The notes: a model not told the origin generated them from the letters alone. A stretch of 64,000 bases of DNA from Cordylochernes scorpioides (GCA_030710605.1 CP092863.1:61680393-61744392), one strand, 5' to 3'. Counted from the stretch's first letter, positions 30,609 through 42,300 are shown. Program-made: numbers and translations.

Positions 30609-31600
30609 CTACTTGAGGTTTGTTTTAAAACGATCGATGTTAAATAAATCTGGATTTAAATGTAGGAATGGCTGGGAAGTTTGAGGCGGTATAATTCGGA
30701 ATAGTTGCGTCTCGAAGATATCTGGAGTCAAATGATTGAATTCACTGAGATATACATCTGGAGACATTCGCTGTGGGTTTTGAACAAATCGGGTTTGTGG
30801 AGGTGTAATGTACAGAACATTCTCTGTGTAATATTTTAATTTATTGACATGTATAGTGTCACTGTCTCTATTGAGAGGTTGATTGAGGCGATCTATTCGA
30901 ACAAAATTGGGTGAGATTATTTCAATTATTGTATATGGTCCAGTAAAATATGGTGCTAATTTACCTGTGTCGGGATGTCTATAATTTTTGACAAAAACAA
31001 GATCATTCACTTCGAAATGTGGTGTTCTGTGCTGCTTATCAAATGTTTCTTTATCTTTTTTTATGCTTATTTTGGGTACGAGAGCGTGCTATCTCTCTAG
31101 CTCTAGTTATTTCGGGGTATGGGTTAAGATGAGTTCTTAGATCTGGGGGGACAACATTGAACATTAAGTAGGTGGGTGGAAAACTTGTGACAGAATGGGG
31201 TGTGTTATTATAGGTCTGAATGACGCGTTTAACTAGTTGAGTCCAGGAAGCTTTCGGATTTTCTAGATAAGCTAGTCAGAGTTTGCCTGTAATGGTGGCA
31301 TTTAAGCGTTCTATTAAACCGTTTGCTTGTGGGTTATTGCTTGTGGTGAGTAGGGGTTGTATACCATGTGTTATTAGAAATATACGGAATTTTTCTGAGG
31401 TAAAAGCGGGCGCTCTGTCAGATAACAGACGTTTTGGAAATCTTTGTTGTAGTACAGTTTTGAGAGTTTGAATGTACGTTAGGGTACTGGTTAAACTCCC
31501 TTTGAGAGTGGCGAAAGCTTATTGGCAGTTTTATGGTCTATTTGAAAGATGTAGTTTTCTCGGTGTTCGTAAGTGTTGTGTTTCGACGTTGTTGCGGACT
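30609..31600 (-). pseudogene. Gypsy-type integrase fragment, decayed
   Basis: On minus, from about 31560 down, come IDHKTANK, LLSDRAPAFTSEKF (second catalytic Asp block) and NNPQANGLIERLN (catalytic Glu block near 31310). A stop and a frameshift near 31050 follow. The carboxyl domain YFTGPYTIIEIISPNFVRID (about 30950-30890) ends at 30609. It is inactive. The upstream part is cut by the LTR element that starts at 31669. Confidence 0.75.
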
Positions 31601-31668
31601 TAGTAAAAATGTTATCTCAAACTACAGTAATACTACAGGATAACACTACATTACAACATGTATATATA

Positions 31669-31961
31669 TGTCATAATATATACTCTTCCAGGAATAATAA
31701 AGCAAACCTACAGTAAACCCAGAGAGAGAGGGGAAGTTAAGGACCGCTCACTTTAGACATCAGCGACATTCCAAGGGGCTCCTGTGGTCCGTCACTTAAC
31801 ACCTCGGGACTTTGAAGACAGTTGGGGATTGTGGTGTGATACGAACGGCCACCCAGCTTTGCCGGGCACGGCTCTCTCCCTTTCTCTCTGGTTGTCTGGG
31901 GTTCTTCTTCCAAACTTGTGGTGTCCTTATTTCTCTTCCCACCTATTATTATATTGCCACA
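31669..31961 (+). repeat. 5' LTR, 293 bp
   Basis: TG...CA termini; about 98% identical to the LTR at 34245-34537. A related solo LTR is at 23643-23912. Confidence 0.85.
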
Positions 31962-34244
31962 TTAAAAGTCGACAGGATAAGACCTGGCCGGAAAACAAAT
32001 TCCCATACCTACTAGAATATGAAGAAAAAAGAAGCAAAGTCATGTTGATCGGACAAACCCACAGCCAAGTTCCACAAGAATTTACAACCAACTCAACTCT
32101 AGCCACTTCTCTTCGAGCTCTCACCCCCTTCCTCGCCAACTTTTGAACCGTGGTCCGGAAGAAGTGATCACCTACGACGGAGATGAACCAGCTGCACACT
32201 TCTCCCAGCACTAGATCTGCCCAAGAACGACCACCGTGCCAGAGCAGGACACCTTCCATCATCAAGGACAAGACTCCGCCATACCCCTTGCGCTACAGTG
32301 GCGGACAACACTGGCACGTACAGTATCACCAGACAGAACCCTCCCTCAATGAACTCAATGAATCTACTTTTTCTCTAAACCAACATAACCTGTAAGTGAA
32401 ATTGTTTTATCCCTACCATTCATTCTTCAAAGAAGTCATTCCTTGTAAACTCTGATGCCAATATTTCCACAATTAGTTTAGCTCCATTTATTTTCTCCAC
32501 GCCTATTAACAATGATTTTATTCTCAATACTATTTATCTAGATATTTATAACCCATTAAATTTGTACCTTACCAATCGAATTAATAATAGACATTTTAAT
32601 GAAATAATTCCTATTTTAAAGTCATCCCTTAAAAATGGACTTCTACCTATTCATACTTTACGATTTTTAAGATTAACAATAATTTTCATAATCAAGTTAC
32701 ATTTTAAAAATAGTTTTCCACTACCTAACCATTTGTACCACTTTGTATATGCCTTCTTCTAATTGTAAGTACGGCTCACGAAAATTATTTTTTTTCTCTA
32801 ACCGACCCATAATTCATTCTGTTAGCTTAGGCAACGAAGAATTCCAACCACCACGTGAGCCTCGCTTACAACCAACCCTTAGTAACCCTTATCAATCTTC
32901 CCCTGAATGTCCCACTCATCCTTACAACTTTGTTAACCTTCTACCAGCCCATGACCCTCTATCAAATTATTGATTAATCATTTATCGAACTACTTTTGCC
33001 ACTAATCTCCACTCTTCATTTACGATAATATATTTTGTAGTTTCTCTCTAGCATATCCACCGACCCACACCATCTAGCCACTGGTGTGTTCGTCACAGGA
33101 TGCAGATTGACTAACTGCTAGATGTTTATCAAATACTTTTTGTTCGCACTTGAACAAACTGCATCGAGCGGCACATTTCGCTTCTTCTCCTCGCGCCACA
33201 CATTCGCCACACGGGCCCTGTCTTCAAATTTATGTTTGTCCCTTGTTCATACCAGCACGATATAACCTACGTCCGATATTTACCACGGAGGTACGTTAAA
33301 CATCGTCGCTGATTTTATCCGGTCCGTCATCATTTCGCGCAGACATGGGTTTTACGTTCAACCCTTCGCGAAATCATCTCCTCGCACAAGCTCCCACGAC
33401 GGTTCAAACACCTCGTGTCCGAGCAGCTTGTCACTTGTAAAGGACAAAGCCGTCCTCGTCTCAATTTTTGGCACTGTGCGCGCACACTTTCCTTCTATTA
33501 GTTAAAACTAGTATCGAAAGAATTAAGGTATAAAGGCCCAAAGCAAGTTTCCCCTCGCTCTGTTCGCCTATATTCTACCTTTGTATCTCGAACTATTTTA
33601 TCTTCTCAAATTAACTATAAGTCCATGCGACTTCCTCACCTACACACGGGACTTTTCCCCTCGGACTCTCTACACGAGTAACTGCATACATAAGGTAGAA
33701 ATGCCCAAAGCAAGTTTCCCCTCGCTCTGTTCGCCAAAATTCGAACATTGTATGTAGTTCTATATTTACCTCAGTTCTGAGTTCACGCAATTTCCACCCT
33801 CAACCTCATTTCTCGTACTCTACACCTATAGCCTAGAAAGCCCATGCCAAGTTTTCCCCTTGCCATGACCACCTGAAAACATATCTTAAAGTGTAGAGTT
33901 CCCCAGTCTTAATGGCCTTAAGATTTTCATCATGTGTTTGTGACTCCCCTTCTCGTTGTTCACACCTCTCAATATCATTTCCCTTATAATACATTAGATG
34001 TTATTGTATATAGCCTTTTATAACTTTGATATTATCAAAATTTCCCTTAAATATCAAACTCTCCTGTGTTGTAAAACTGCTTGTAAATAATATTTATCTG
34101 TGTACTATAGAATATTTTATTTACATAAAACTATGTCCCCATAACCATAAATAATTTCAACTATAAAATTATTTTCTCTATTCCTGGCTTCTCCAGCTTT
34201 AAGTATACTCAAACCATATTCAGCCTTCTTCAACGGGGGCCATA
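31962..34244 (+). other. Interior of non-autonomous LTR element
   Basis: Short open stretches only (longest about 185 codons from 31784, starting inside the LTR; others of 70-76 codons); none matches gag or pol. A phrase aaagcaagtttcccctcgct occurs at about 33540 and 33709 with similar surroundings, an internal duplication. A weaker third version is near 33838. Confidence 0.55.
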
Positions 34245-34537
34245 TGTCATAATATATACTCTTCCAGGAATAATAAAGCAAACCTACAGTCAACCCAGAG
34301 AGAGACGGGAGGGTAAGGACCGGTCACTTTAGACATCAGCGACATTCCAAGGGGCTCCTGTGGTCCGTCACTTAACACCTCGGGACTTTGAAGACAGTTG
34401 GGGATTGTGGTGTGATACGAACGGCCACCCAGCTTTGCCGGGCACGGCTCTCTCCCTTTCTCTCTGGTTGTCTGGGGTTCTTCTTCCAAACTTGTGGTGT
34501 CCTTATTTCTCTTCCCACCTATTGTTATATTGCCACA
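34245..34537 (+). repeat. 3' LTR, 293 bp
   Basis: Partner of the LTR at 31669. It is followed by tatatgtata. Confidence 0.85.
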
Positions 34538-34660
34538 TATATGTATATATAATGGGAATACATATGAGAATATAAATAATAATGAATATATATGGATTAA
34601 ATGAATATAAATATATAAAATAATTGAAAAATATAGATATATATAAAATATATACAATAT

Positions 34661-34784
34661 CGTCATTGGTGGCGCCCACCGCGGGAAAGACTCCGCCACT
34701 GATGGACTGCGAGAGTTCTTTTCCACAGAGTGAGCAGGTCGATGTGATGGCTGGTGTTACCACCTTCAAGACCAAGATGGTACT
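34661..34784 (+). repeat. LTR-element leader segment with primer-binding-like motif, copy 2
   Basis: cattggtggcgcccaccgcg is followed by the same leader as 3991-4110. The next Gypsy LTR begins exactly where the similarity to copy 1 ends (after gatggtact). That LTR element therefore seems to have inserted into this older remnant. Confidence 0.5.
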
Positions 34785-34869
34785 TGATGTAAATGGAGAG
34801 TTACGCAGACGTATAAAGATAATTAAATTGTGTATATATTTATTTATTAGGTTTTGACTAGGACTAGAG
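34785..34869 (+). repeat. 5' LTR, left part
   Basis: gagttacgcagacgtataaa and tttgactaggactagag match the start of the 3' LTR at 40838. It continues after the hAT at 38748. Confidence 0.75.
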
Positions 34870-35023
34870 CAAGCATGTCAAACTCAAATCCTAACACGGG
34901 CCAAATAAAAAAGTAATAAGATTATGTGGGCCGCAAAAAAAGAAAACAAGTAATTAAATTTTTATAGTAACATTTATGTAGGTTTATTTTAAAAAATACT
35001 AATAAGAAAAAAAGAAAGTAAAG

Positions 35024-36898
35024 TTAATATTTTCTCCCTGATATTTGGCATCTCTTTTCTGCTACCATCTTTCCTACTTCGGGGGAAATCTTGTTCGCAG
35101 TGAATAATTTTAAAACTGACCCAAGGTGAACGTCAGTAATTCTCGATCTGATTGGAGACTTATTTCCTTTCATAAGTGAAAATAACTTCTCGCACCGATA
35201 AGTACTTCCAAACATGGACATAATTTCATAAGCTAATTTTCGAGTGTTTTCAAATCTGGCTGGAAAATATTTGTAAAATTCAGAAACTCCAACTTCAATG
35301 AATTTTGCCTTTAAATCTGAATCGCACTGGATATCTATTACCGCTATTTGCATATGATTAGGTACTGATTCTATAGTTATCGAGAAAATCGAATAAAACA
35401 AAGTAAACTTGCCTTCCAAAGATTTGAAATCAGAAAACCTTGTTTCAAATTCATTTCTAAGACTTAAAATTTTTTCCGCATATTTTTGATACGATGCAGT
35501 TTCACCTAAACTTGATTTGTACATGTTGCATGTCGGGAAGTGCATTAAATCTTCGTTTTTCAACTGCTTTCCCCAAAGAACTAGCTTACATTTGAATGCA
35601 TTAACTTGGTCACACATGTTGGTAATGATCTGATCCTTTCCTTGCAGTTTCAAGTTTAAATCCGACAAGTGTTTTGTTATGTCAACCATGAAGGAAAAAT
35701 CTTGGAACCATACTTGATCAGAAAACAAAGTGATGTCTTGATTCTTGGTTATTAAAAACTGACATATTTCTTCTTTCAAGTCCCAAAATTGTTTGAGAAC
35801 CTTGGAGCATGATAGCCAACGTACCTCGGTATAGTATGATAAACCTGAATATTCGCTTTCTAATTCAGTTAAGAACAGAGAGAACTGTCGCTGATTTAAA
35901 CCTCGAGATCTTATGAAATTGATGAATTTTTTGATAGGTGTCAACACATTTTCTATTTTTATTATCTTCGTACATAATACTTCCTGATGTATAATGCAAT
36001 GCGTATGATGAATATTGGAACCATCAGAAATTTCACTTAGTTTTTTCGCAGTAATGCTACGAAACCGTTGGTTTTTCCAGTCATTGAAGGAGCTCCATCT
36101 GTTGCTACAGAAGTCAATTTTGATTGAGGTAAATTGTATTTTTGCAGAAGATCATAAACGCAATTAAATATATCTTCTCCTGTAGTAGTGCCATGCATCG
36201 GTACTAGTTCCAATAATTCCTCAAAAATGTTGAAATCCGTGTCGCAAGCTCGAAAAAAAAACAGCTAACTGAGCTACACCCTCAATGTCCGTACTCTCAT
36301 CACAGGCAATGGAAAATGCTTCGAAACAAGATGATTTTTCTTTTATCTGATCATTTAAATTTCTGGCCATATCAGTACCTCTTTCCACAACGGTATTTCG
36401 AGACAAAGATATTGCTTGAAACGTCTTCACACTTCCAGGACAAACAATTTCTGCAGCTTTAATTAAACATTCCTTGATGAAATCACCTTCAGTAAAAGGT
36501 TTTGAGTGTTTAGCTATCATCTCCGATAAAACGTAGCTTGCATGCACCCCCGCTTCACTCTCTTGTGATACTTTAGTAAACATAAACTGTTGGTTTTTCA
36601 TTCCCAACTTGAACTCTTTTAACTTTTCTTGTCTCATTAAACCTTCGTAGGTATCATATTTGGATTTATGTTGTTCATAATGACGTTTAATGTTATATAA
36701 TTTTGGTACACTAATAGCATTATTACATATCAAGCAGATGATTTTATCTTTTACTTCAGAGCAAAAATACTCTAATTCCCACTTTTCTTGAAAATTCCTA
36801 TGTTCGTCAGCAATTTTTCGTTCAGTTTTACTGCCACTTGGTTTTGATGAAGACATATTGAATACAAAGGTCTGAAAAAAATTAGTAATCGCTAACAC
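35024..36898 (-). pseudogene. hAT transposase, at least two frameshifts
   Basis: The amino end from about 36858 (MSSSKPSGSKTERK) has a C2H2/BED-like finger: CLICNN, then HYEQH. ACDESTD carries the first catalytic Asp (about 36300). After a frameshift at a run of nine A (about 36250), VATDGAPSMTGK carries the second Asp. Another frame break occurs near 36040. The part from 35947 leads to the hAT dimerisation region FYKYFPARFENTRKLA and CEKLFSLMKGNKSPIRSRI, with the stop near 35024. Family members of this type gave rise to vertebrate GTF2IRD2/ZBED-like proteins. Confidence 0.8.
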
Positions 36899-37379
36899 AA
36901 AATAATAAAACGTTTTAATTAATATTTTAATTTTGACGTGACAACGTCTTAAATTAGGTTGCGGCTGGGAGTCACTTATGAAAAAGTGTAACGCCCGGTA
37001 ACGTTACGATGAGTCACCGAACGAGAGTGCTGCGCGCGCAGCGCTAGAGAATTAGGCGCATTGAATCGGCGCATGCTTGTCTCTGTCTTTGTCTTTCTCG
37101 AACGTTCTTGGCGTTGGAAAAACAAGAAAGCGTCATAATACATGTTCACACGTGTGGTTAAAGTATCGTCAGCTGTGTCTGTAGTGAAAATGTGGAGTGC
37201 TTAGATTCGTCATTTACAACAACTACAACAATAAAGGTAAATAATTGTACACTGATATTTCATTATCGTAAACTATGATTGATTGATTAATTGTTAGATT
37301 GACACAAAAGTTGAGAAACTGAGTTTATAGGTTATGTCATACTATTGATAAATGTTGATAGTGTTAAGTAAATTATTAG

Positions 37380-38162
37380 TTTAAAATTACCAAACAAGCC
37401 GTAAAATTCTGTGACGACGCAACCGACGCTGGACAACTTATTGTAACGAACATCAACTGTCAAAGTTTAAGTGCCCATGCCGCGGACATTGAAACAGATA
37501 CAGTGATACCACGATCAGACTATTTAGTATTGACTGAAACGTGGATGCGCGACACTTGTGAACCAACTCCAATCAAGGGTTATGAGTGCGTATCCAGGGA
37601 AAATAATCGACCTAACTCAGATACCAACGCGGCTGGTGGAGTGGCGATCTATCGTAAATTATCATCGACATCTACGGCGGAAGTGTTCCAAGTTGCGATT
37701 ACAGACGTAACTCGTGTCATTAAAACCAAGGGTGACATGTGCATGACTGAAGTTACTTGCTTCGCCGCTAATACTAGCTTCAAGTTTATACTCGGTGCTG
37801 TATATATTCATCCAGGAGCTAGTATGCAGGATATTGGAATGTTACTATGGCAAGGACTCGGTCCGTACATTCACAACAGCCAGTACGTGCCACCGTTCGT
37901 GCAAATTGATTCTAGTATACCGATTCTTCTGTGTGGTGATTTTAACAAAAACGTAAAGCCTGACAACTCGTTTCTTAATTTCATGAAAAATACGTATAAT
38001 CTTGATTGCGTATCAAACGTTTCTAAGTCAACTACGTTAAAAGGAACAACTATCGACTTGACTTTCGCAAGACACATTACAGCAGAAACACTTCCTTTCA
38101 TTTCATATTTCTCCTATCATCGTCCTATCCTCAACAAAATCACTCAAATAGGAATTAGTTAA
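37380..38162 (+). CDS. Endonuclease/exonuclease/phosphatase-domain fragment inside hAT
   Basis: The frame is open from about 37380 without a clear Met and ends TAA at 38160-38162. Domain motifs in order are NINCQSLSAH, LVLTETWM (catalytic Glu), AAGGVAIY, GAVYIHPGASM, LLCGDFNKNV (Asp and Asn), KGTTIDLTFAR, and a carboxyl YFSYHRPIL where many family members have SDH. From memory, this pattern with the YFSYHRP ending resembles the nuclease domain attached to PIF1-like Helitron helicases of arthropods. No helicase is seen upstream. It was probably captured by the hAT element or inserted into it. Opposite orientation to the transposase. No stops interrupt it. Confidence 0.65.
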   Translation, partial: FKITKQAVKFCDDATDAGQLIVTNINCQSLSAHAADIETDTVIPRSDYLVLTETWMRDTCEPTPIKGYECVSRENNRPNSDTNAAGGVAIYRKLSSTSTAEVFQVAITDVTRVIKTKGDMCMTEVTCFAANTSFKFILGAVYIHPGASMQDIGMLLWQGLGPYIHNSQYVPPFVQIDSSIPILLCGDFNKNVKPDNSFLNFMKNTYNLDCVSNVSKSTTLKGTTIDLTFARHITAETLPFISYFSYHRPILNKITQIGIS

Positions 38163-38747
38163 GTTTAAGTTTACATGTACAATGTTTTAGTAAACAAAAT
38201 ATATTTCTATAGTTAAAATTTGTGCAATTCTTATTTTCATTCAATTCCTTTTTCCTATTGTGCAATTTAATTATATTCATATCAATAAATATTCTACCGT
38301 TGTCACGTAAAATCTTCGCCCGTAAAACCGACTTTACAGGCAACCATTGTTTTTTTTTTTTAAATTTAATATTTTTTAACTTACCAGACACAGAATAACT
38401 GCACAAATTATTGAACGTAACTTAAAAAAATTTTTTTCTAGTACTCCGAAAGAATATTTTCTTTAAACTTTAAGGCACACAATACTTATGGCGATGTACA
38501 TACTTATGTATGTAGGTATAATATTATCAAAACTTACGACTTATGTATGGCGACAGTGGTTCGTTATTAATAAATAAATTATGTATAATTACAATTTTTA
38601 AAAATTAGGCTACAAATTTTTATTATTATTATTTTTTAATTTCTACAATTTTTTTTATTAAAATATATTGTCTGGTGGGCCGCAAATTTATTCGTTGTGG
38701 GCCGCATGAGGCCCGCGGGCCGCGAGTTTGACATGCTTGGACTAGAG

Positions 38748-38825
38748 TAAACATATTCTGTCGAGAGATATGTAAATTTTGATTGTTTAATTTTTGGATT
38801 AAATTTGTTTTGTTAAATTGCTTTA
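38748..38825 (+). repeat. 5' LTR, right part
   Basis: attctgtcgagagatatgta to ttgttaaattgcttta, identical in layout to 40931-41005. Together with 34785-34869 it makes one LTR. Confidence 0.75.
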
Positions 38826-38879
38826 TCAAAATTCAAAACTATTTTAAAGCCGTAAGATTCTTTTTGATATTAAACAATT

Positions 38880-40806
38880 TCTACTGCCCTTACTGCAAGG
38901 GTAACATTTCAGAATTGAAATCTTTCATGGGCATGTTGTCATTTTACAGTAAATTCGTTAAAAATTTATCTATACATGCAAATCCTTTATTCTCTTTATT
39001 GAAAAGAAGTTCTAATTGGAATTGAAAAAAGAACATTATCAGGCATTCGAAAAATGTAAAAATTTGATTAATACAAAACTTGTTTGACGCATTATTCGCA
39101 AGATTTGCCTCTTTATGTTACTTGTGATGCATCAAACTATGGTATAGGAGGATATATTTCCCATATTGTTAACGGCATTGAGAAACCAATTACTTTTGTT
39201 TCGAGAACACTAAATGACACAGAAAAGAAATATTCCCAGATAGAAAAAGAAGGTTTATTAATATTCTTTACCTTAAACAGGCTAAAACAATTTCTTTACG
39301 GAAGAAAATTTACTATTAATTTAGATCACAAACCATTACTAGCCATTTTTGGCGATAAAAATAATTTACCAGCCTTAGTGGCAAATAGATTACATAGATG
39401 GTCACTCTCAATATAAAATTTTAATTTTACAATTAAATATACTAAGGGAACTGAAATACCTCTTGCAGATTTTCTTTTAAGATTTCCAAATCCTGAAAAA
39501 GGGGAGAAGGAAGAGGAAATGGGAGAAATATTATTAATAGAAAATTCAATATCAGATTACGTCTTGGTATCGGACAAAACCCAAGAAGATCCAACTCTTA
39601 GAAAACTATATAAATTAATCAAGTATGATAAGTATGATATTGACTCAGATGTATATATAAATCCTTATCTTAGAATTAAAAACGAGACAACAATAGTAAG
39701 AAATTGCCTATTTTTCGGAAATAGAATGATAATCCCCGATTCCTTAAGAGAATATGTTTTGAATATCATTCATGAAAATCATATTGGAATAAATAAAATG
39801 AAGACTCTGGCCAGAAGTTCTGTCTATTGGCCAGGAATGGATGAGCAAATTGAAAAATTGTCTAAAAGCTGTAGCATTTGTATGGAAAGCACATCAAAGC
39901 TGCCAAACCAGGAATTTACTGAGTGGACTCCACCAAACAAAGTTTGGAAGAGGATTCATCTTGACTATTTCTATTTTGCGGGAAAAACCTTTCTGATATT
40001 AGTGGATGAGCATTCTAATTGGATAGAATGTCAAATGGTTCCAAATACATCGGCGGGATTCTGCATAGACTTTTTGAGAGAATGTTTAGCGAGATATGGT
40101 ATCCCAGAGGTGGCGGTAATGGATAATGGGCCCCCGTTTAGAAGTTATGAAATGAAGACATTTTTCGAAAGAAACGGCATTCATGCGATGTTTAGCCCCG
40201 CCTACCATCCAGAGAGCAACTGACTAGCGGAAGTGTCTGTAAGAGAGATAAAAAAAAGCTATGGGAAGAATTATTTCGGATGAAAGAGAATTACCCCTTG
40301 AGTTTGCTTTGATAAAGGCATTATATGCATATAGATTGAGTCCTTTGACTAGAACGGAAAAATCCCCTGCTGGAATATTTTTAAATCGCGAGATTAGAAC
40401 GAAGATTTCCATGTTGAGCAAGAAATCATTAAGAGTAGGGAGATTGAAAAATAAAAAACAGAGCAATAGCTACAAAATAAATGATAGAGTAAGATACAGA
40501 TGGATGGAAAGAGGAAAGCCGAAATGAATGTTTGGGATTGTAAAGAGAATAGTAGGAAGCAGCAGCTGTATGATAGAAACTGATGGAATTGAAAAGAAAG
40601 TACACACCAAGTATATGAGGAGAAGTGAGAGAAAGGATGTTTCGTCATCAGAAGAAGGAATAAGCTACCCAAGGCCTCAGACGTCAAGTCCCCTGACTCC
40701 TGCTACAATAGTAGCAGAATCTACACCTGGACCACCGGCTGAATCTACACCTTCCCGGAGATATCCACTACGAGAGAGGAGACCACCGGATAGATATGTA
40801 CCTTAA
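38880..40806 (+). pseudogene. Gypsy pol: RNase H and integrase, decayed
   Basis: It opens in the reverse transcriptase tail (LKSFMGMLSFYSKFVKNLS). RNase H follows with YVTCDASNYGIGGY, KKYSQIEKEGL and LDHKPLLAIF. Integrase has HENHIGINKMKTLAR, SVYWPGMD and a CSIC pair. Its core has IHLDYFYF (Asp), AVMDNGPPF (Asp) and HPESN, then a TGA where Gly is expected, then LAE (Glu). The carboxyl region continues past a frameshift and another in-frame TGA at 40525-40527 to a tail, SRRYPLRERRPPDRY. At least four lesions; inactive. Confidence 0.85.
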
Positions 40807-40837
40807 TAAGTGTTGCTATCTTAAAAAAAGGGGGAGT

Positions 40838-41005
40838 TGATGTAAATGGACTTAGAGTTACGCAGACGTATAAAAATAATTAAATTGTGTATATATTTAT
40901 TTATTGGGTTTTGACTAGGACTAGAGTAAACACATTCTGTCGAGAGATATGTAAATTTTGATTGTTTAATTTTTGGATTAAATTTGTTTTGTTAAATTGC
41001 TTTAA
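40838..41005 (+). repeat. 3' LTR of Gypsy element
   Basis: Starts TGATGTAAATGGACTTAG right after the polypurine tract. The sequence matches the split 5' LTR with few changes. Confidence 0.75.
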
Positions 41006-41404
41006 AGAAGGTAAATAAACTTCTTTTTTTCATATGTTATGATAATATTTATTTTGTTTAAAATAAATGTGTTTATGCTATTTTTCTAATAAATTATTTA
41101 ATAAACAAAATAACAGTACTTATCCATACAGAGAGAGAAAGAGAGAGAGAAATAAACAGTATATATCAGTAGAAATTATGCAAAAGGCATCTAATTTCTC
41201 CCTGAAAACAAACTTGTCTATGAGTAAAGTTTAAAACAGGTCACCTTTAATATAATAATATATGTTTTAGTTAATTACACGTTCAATATTATAAATGTGT
41301 GGCATAATTTCAATTGAATAACATTTGTACATTATTAAGTTTCTAATACTATATTAATAGAAGAGTTTAGAAAGTTATAGGGAATTATTAAAACATATGT
41401 ATAT
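41006..41404. other. No recognisable feature
   Basis: AT-rich, with a short gagagagaaagagagagag run near 41130. Confidence 0.4.
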
Positions 41405-41440
41405 ATTTTGAAAATAGAGCAATCCATAAATAAATCTTTA

Positions 41441-41656
41441 AATAAAAAGGCATATATTTGATCAAAATATAATTTATTTTACCAATATTTCAGTTGGCTG
41501 AACGCCAACCTTTATCATGGTGTTATAACATATTTAATATGCATTAAAAACACATTAAATATGTTATAACACCTTGATAAAGGTTGGCGTTCAGCCAACT
41601 GAAATATTGGTTATATAAATTATATTTTTGATCCAATATAGGCCTTTTTAATTAAA
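41441..41656. repeat. Palindromic element P4 with two ribozyme-like cores
   Basis: Arms of about 100 bp each. The right core (41571-41610) reads ccttgataaagg, a ttggc/gccaa helix with a short loop, then ctgaaatattgg. The left arm is its complement. The outer arms aaaaaggcatatatttgatc and gatccaatataggccttttt match P1-P3. The left flank gaaaatagagcaatccata is shared with P6. Confidence 0.75.
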
Positions 41657-41831
41657 TATGTATATATAATTAATTATTATTTAAGGAGAGATGAGTTTTT
41701 TTTTCATTTGAAAAGAAACTCATCTCCAGAAACCTCTTGCCTTATTTGATTAGTAAAAGAGTCTCATATACTTCCTGAAAATAGAGGTTGCCTGGCCAGC
41801 ATTCATATTTCTATGAAAAATAGACACTTCG

Positions 41832-42280
41832 GCTAGTTAGAGTTTTTTTTTCTTTTTTTTTTCTCATAGACACTTCGGCTAGTTAGAGTTTTTTTTTTCT
41901 TTTTTTTTTCTCATAGACACTTCGGCTAGTTAGAGTTTTTTTTCTCATAGACACTTCGGCCAGTTAGAGTTTTTTATTTTTCTCATAGACACTTCGGTCA
42001 GTTAGAGTTTTTTTATTTTTCTCATAGACACTTCGGCCAGTTAGAGTTTTTTATTTTCTCATAGACACTTCGGCCAGTTAGAGTTTTTTTTATTTTTCTC
42101 ATAGACACTTCGGCTAGTTAGAGTTTTTATTTTTCTCATAGACACTTCGGCCAGTTAGAGTTTTTTATTTTTCTCATAGACACTTCGGCTAGTTAGAGTT
42201 TTTATTTTTCTCATAGACACTTCGGCCAGTTAGAGTTTTTTATTTTTCTCATAGACACTTCGGCTAGTTAGATAAAATAC
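41832..42280 (+). repeat. Minisatellite, ~37-40 bp unit
   Basis: About twelve copies of ctcatagacacttcggctag plus ttagagttttt and a variable T-rich spacer; g(c/t)cagttag and gctagttag variants alternate. The last boundary at 42280-42300 carries the inverted phrase ctaactggccgaagtgta. No coding. Confidence 0.9.
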
Positions 42281-42300
42281 ACTAACTGGCCGAAGTGTAT

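Larger units (their letters stand above)
31669..34537 (+). mobile_element. Non-autonomous LTR retrotransposon
   Basis: Two 293-bp LTRs, TGTCATAATA...TTGCCACA, differ at about six positions. The interior is 2.28 kb. The tetranucleotide tata lies just outside both ends. A purine tract (caacgggggcc) precedes the right LTR by 3 bp, setting the plus orientation. The interior encodes nothing I recognise. Orientation, LTRs and target repeat support an element moved in trans. Confidence 0.8.
34870..38739 (-). mobile_element. hAT transposon, composite
   Basis: The ends caagcatgtcaaactc (34870) and gagtttgacatgcttg (to 38739) are a perfect 16-bp TIR. The 8-bp gactagag repeats perfectly at 34862-34869 and 38740-38747. 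Removing the element and one gactagag restores a continuous LTR matching the 3' LTR. It contains a decayed transposase on minus and an unrelated endonuclease-domain ORF on plus. Subterminal gggccgca phrases are typical of this hAT group. Confidence 0.9.
34785..41005 (+). mobile_element. Gypsy LTR element, internally deleted, split by hAT
   Basis: LTRs of about 165 bp start TGATGTAAATGGA at 34785 and 40838 and end near gcttta at 38825 and 41005. The 5' copy is interrupted at 34870-38747. The interior (38826-40837) keeps only the RNase H and integrase end of pol; gag, protease and most of reverse transcriptase are missing. A purine tract, aaaaaaagggggagt, precedes the 3' LTR. I see no target duplication. 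Confidence 0.75.

Noticed and set aside
41832-42280. CRISPR-like regular repeats
   Set aside because: The spacers are low-complexity T runs of 5-25 bases, not unique sequences.
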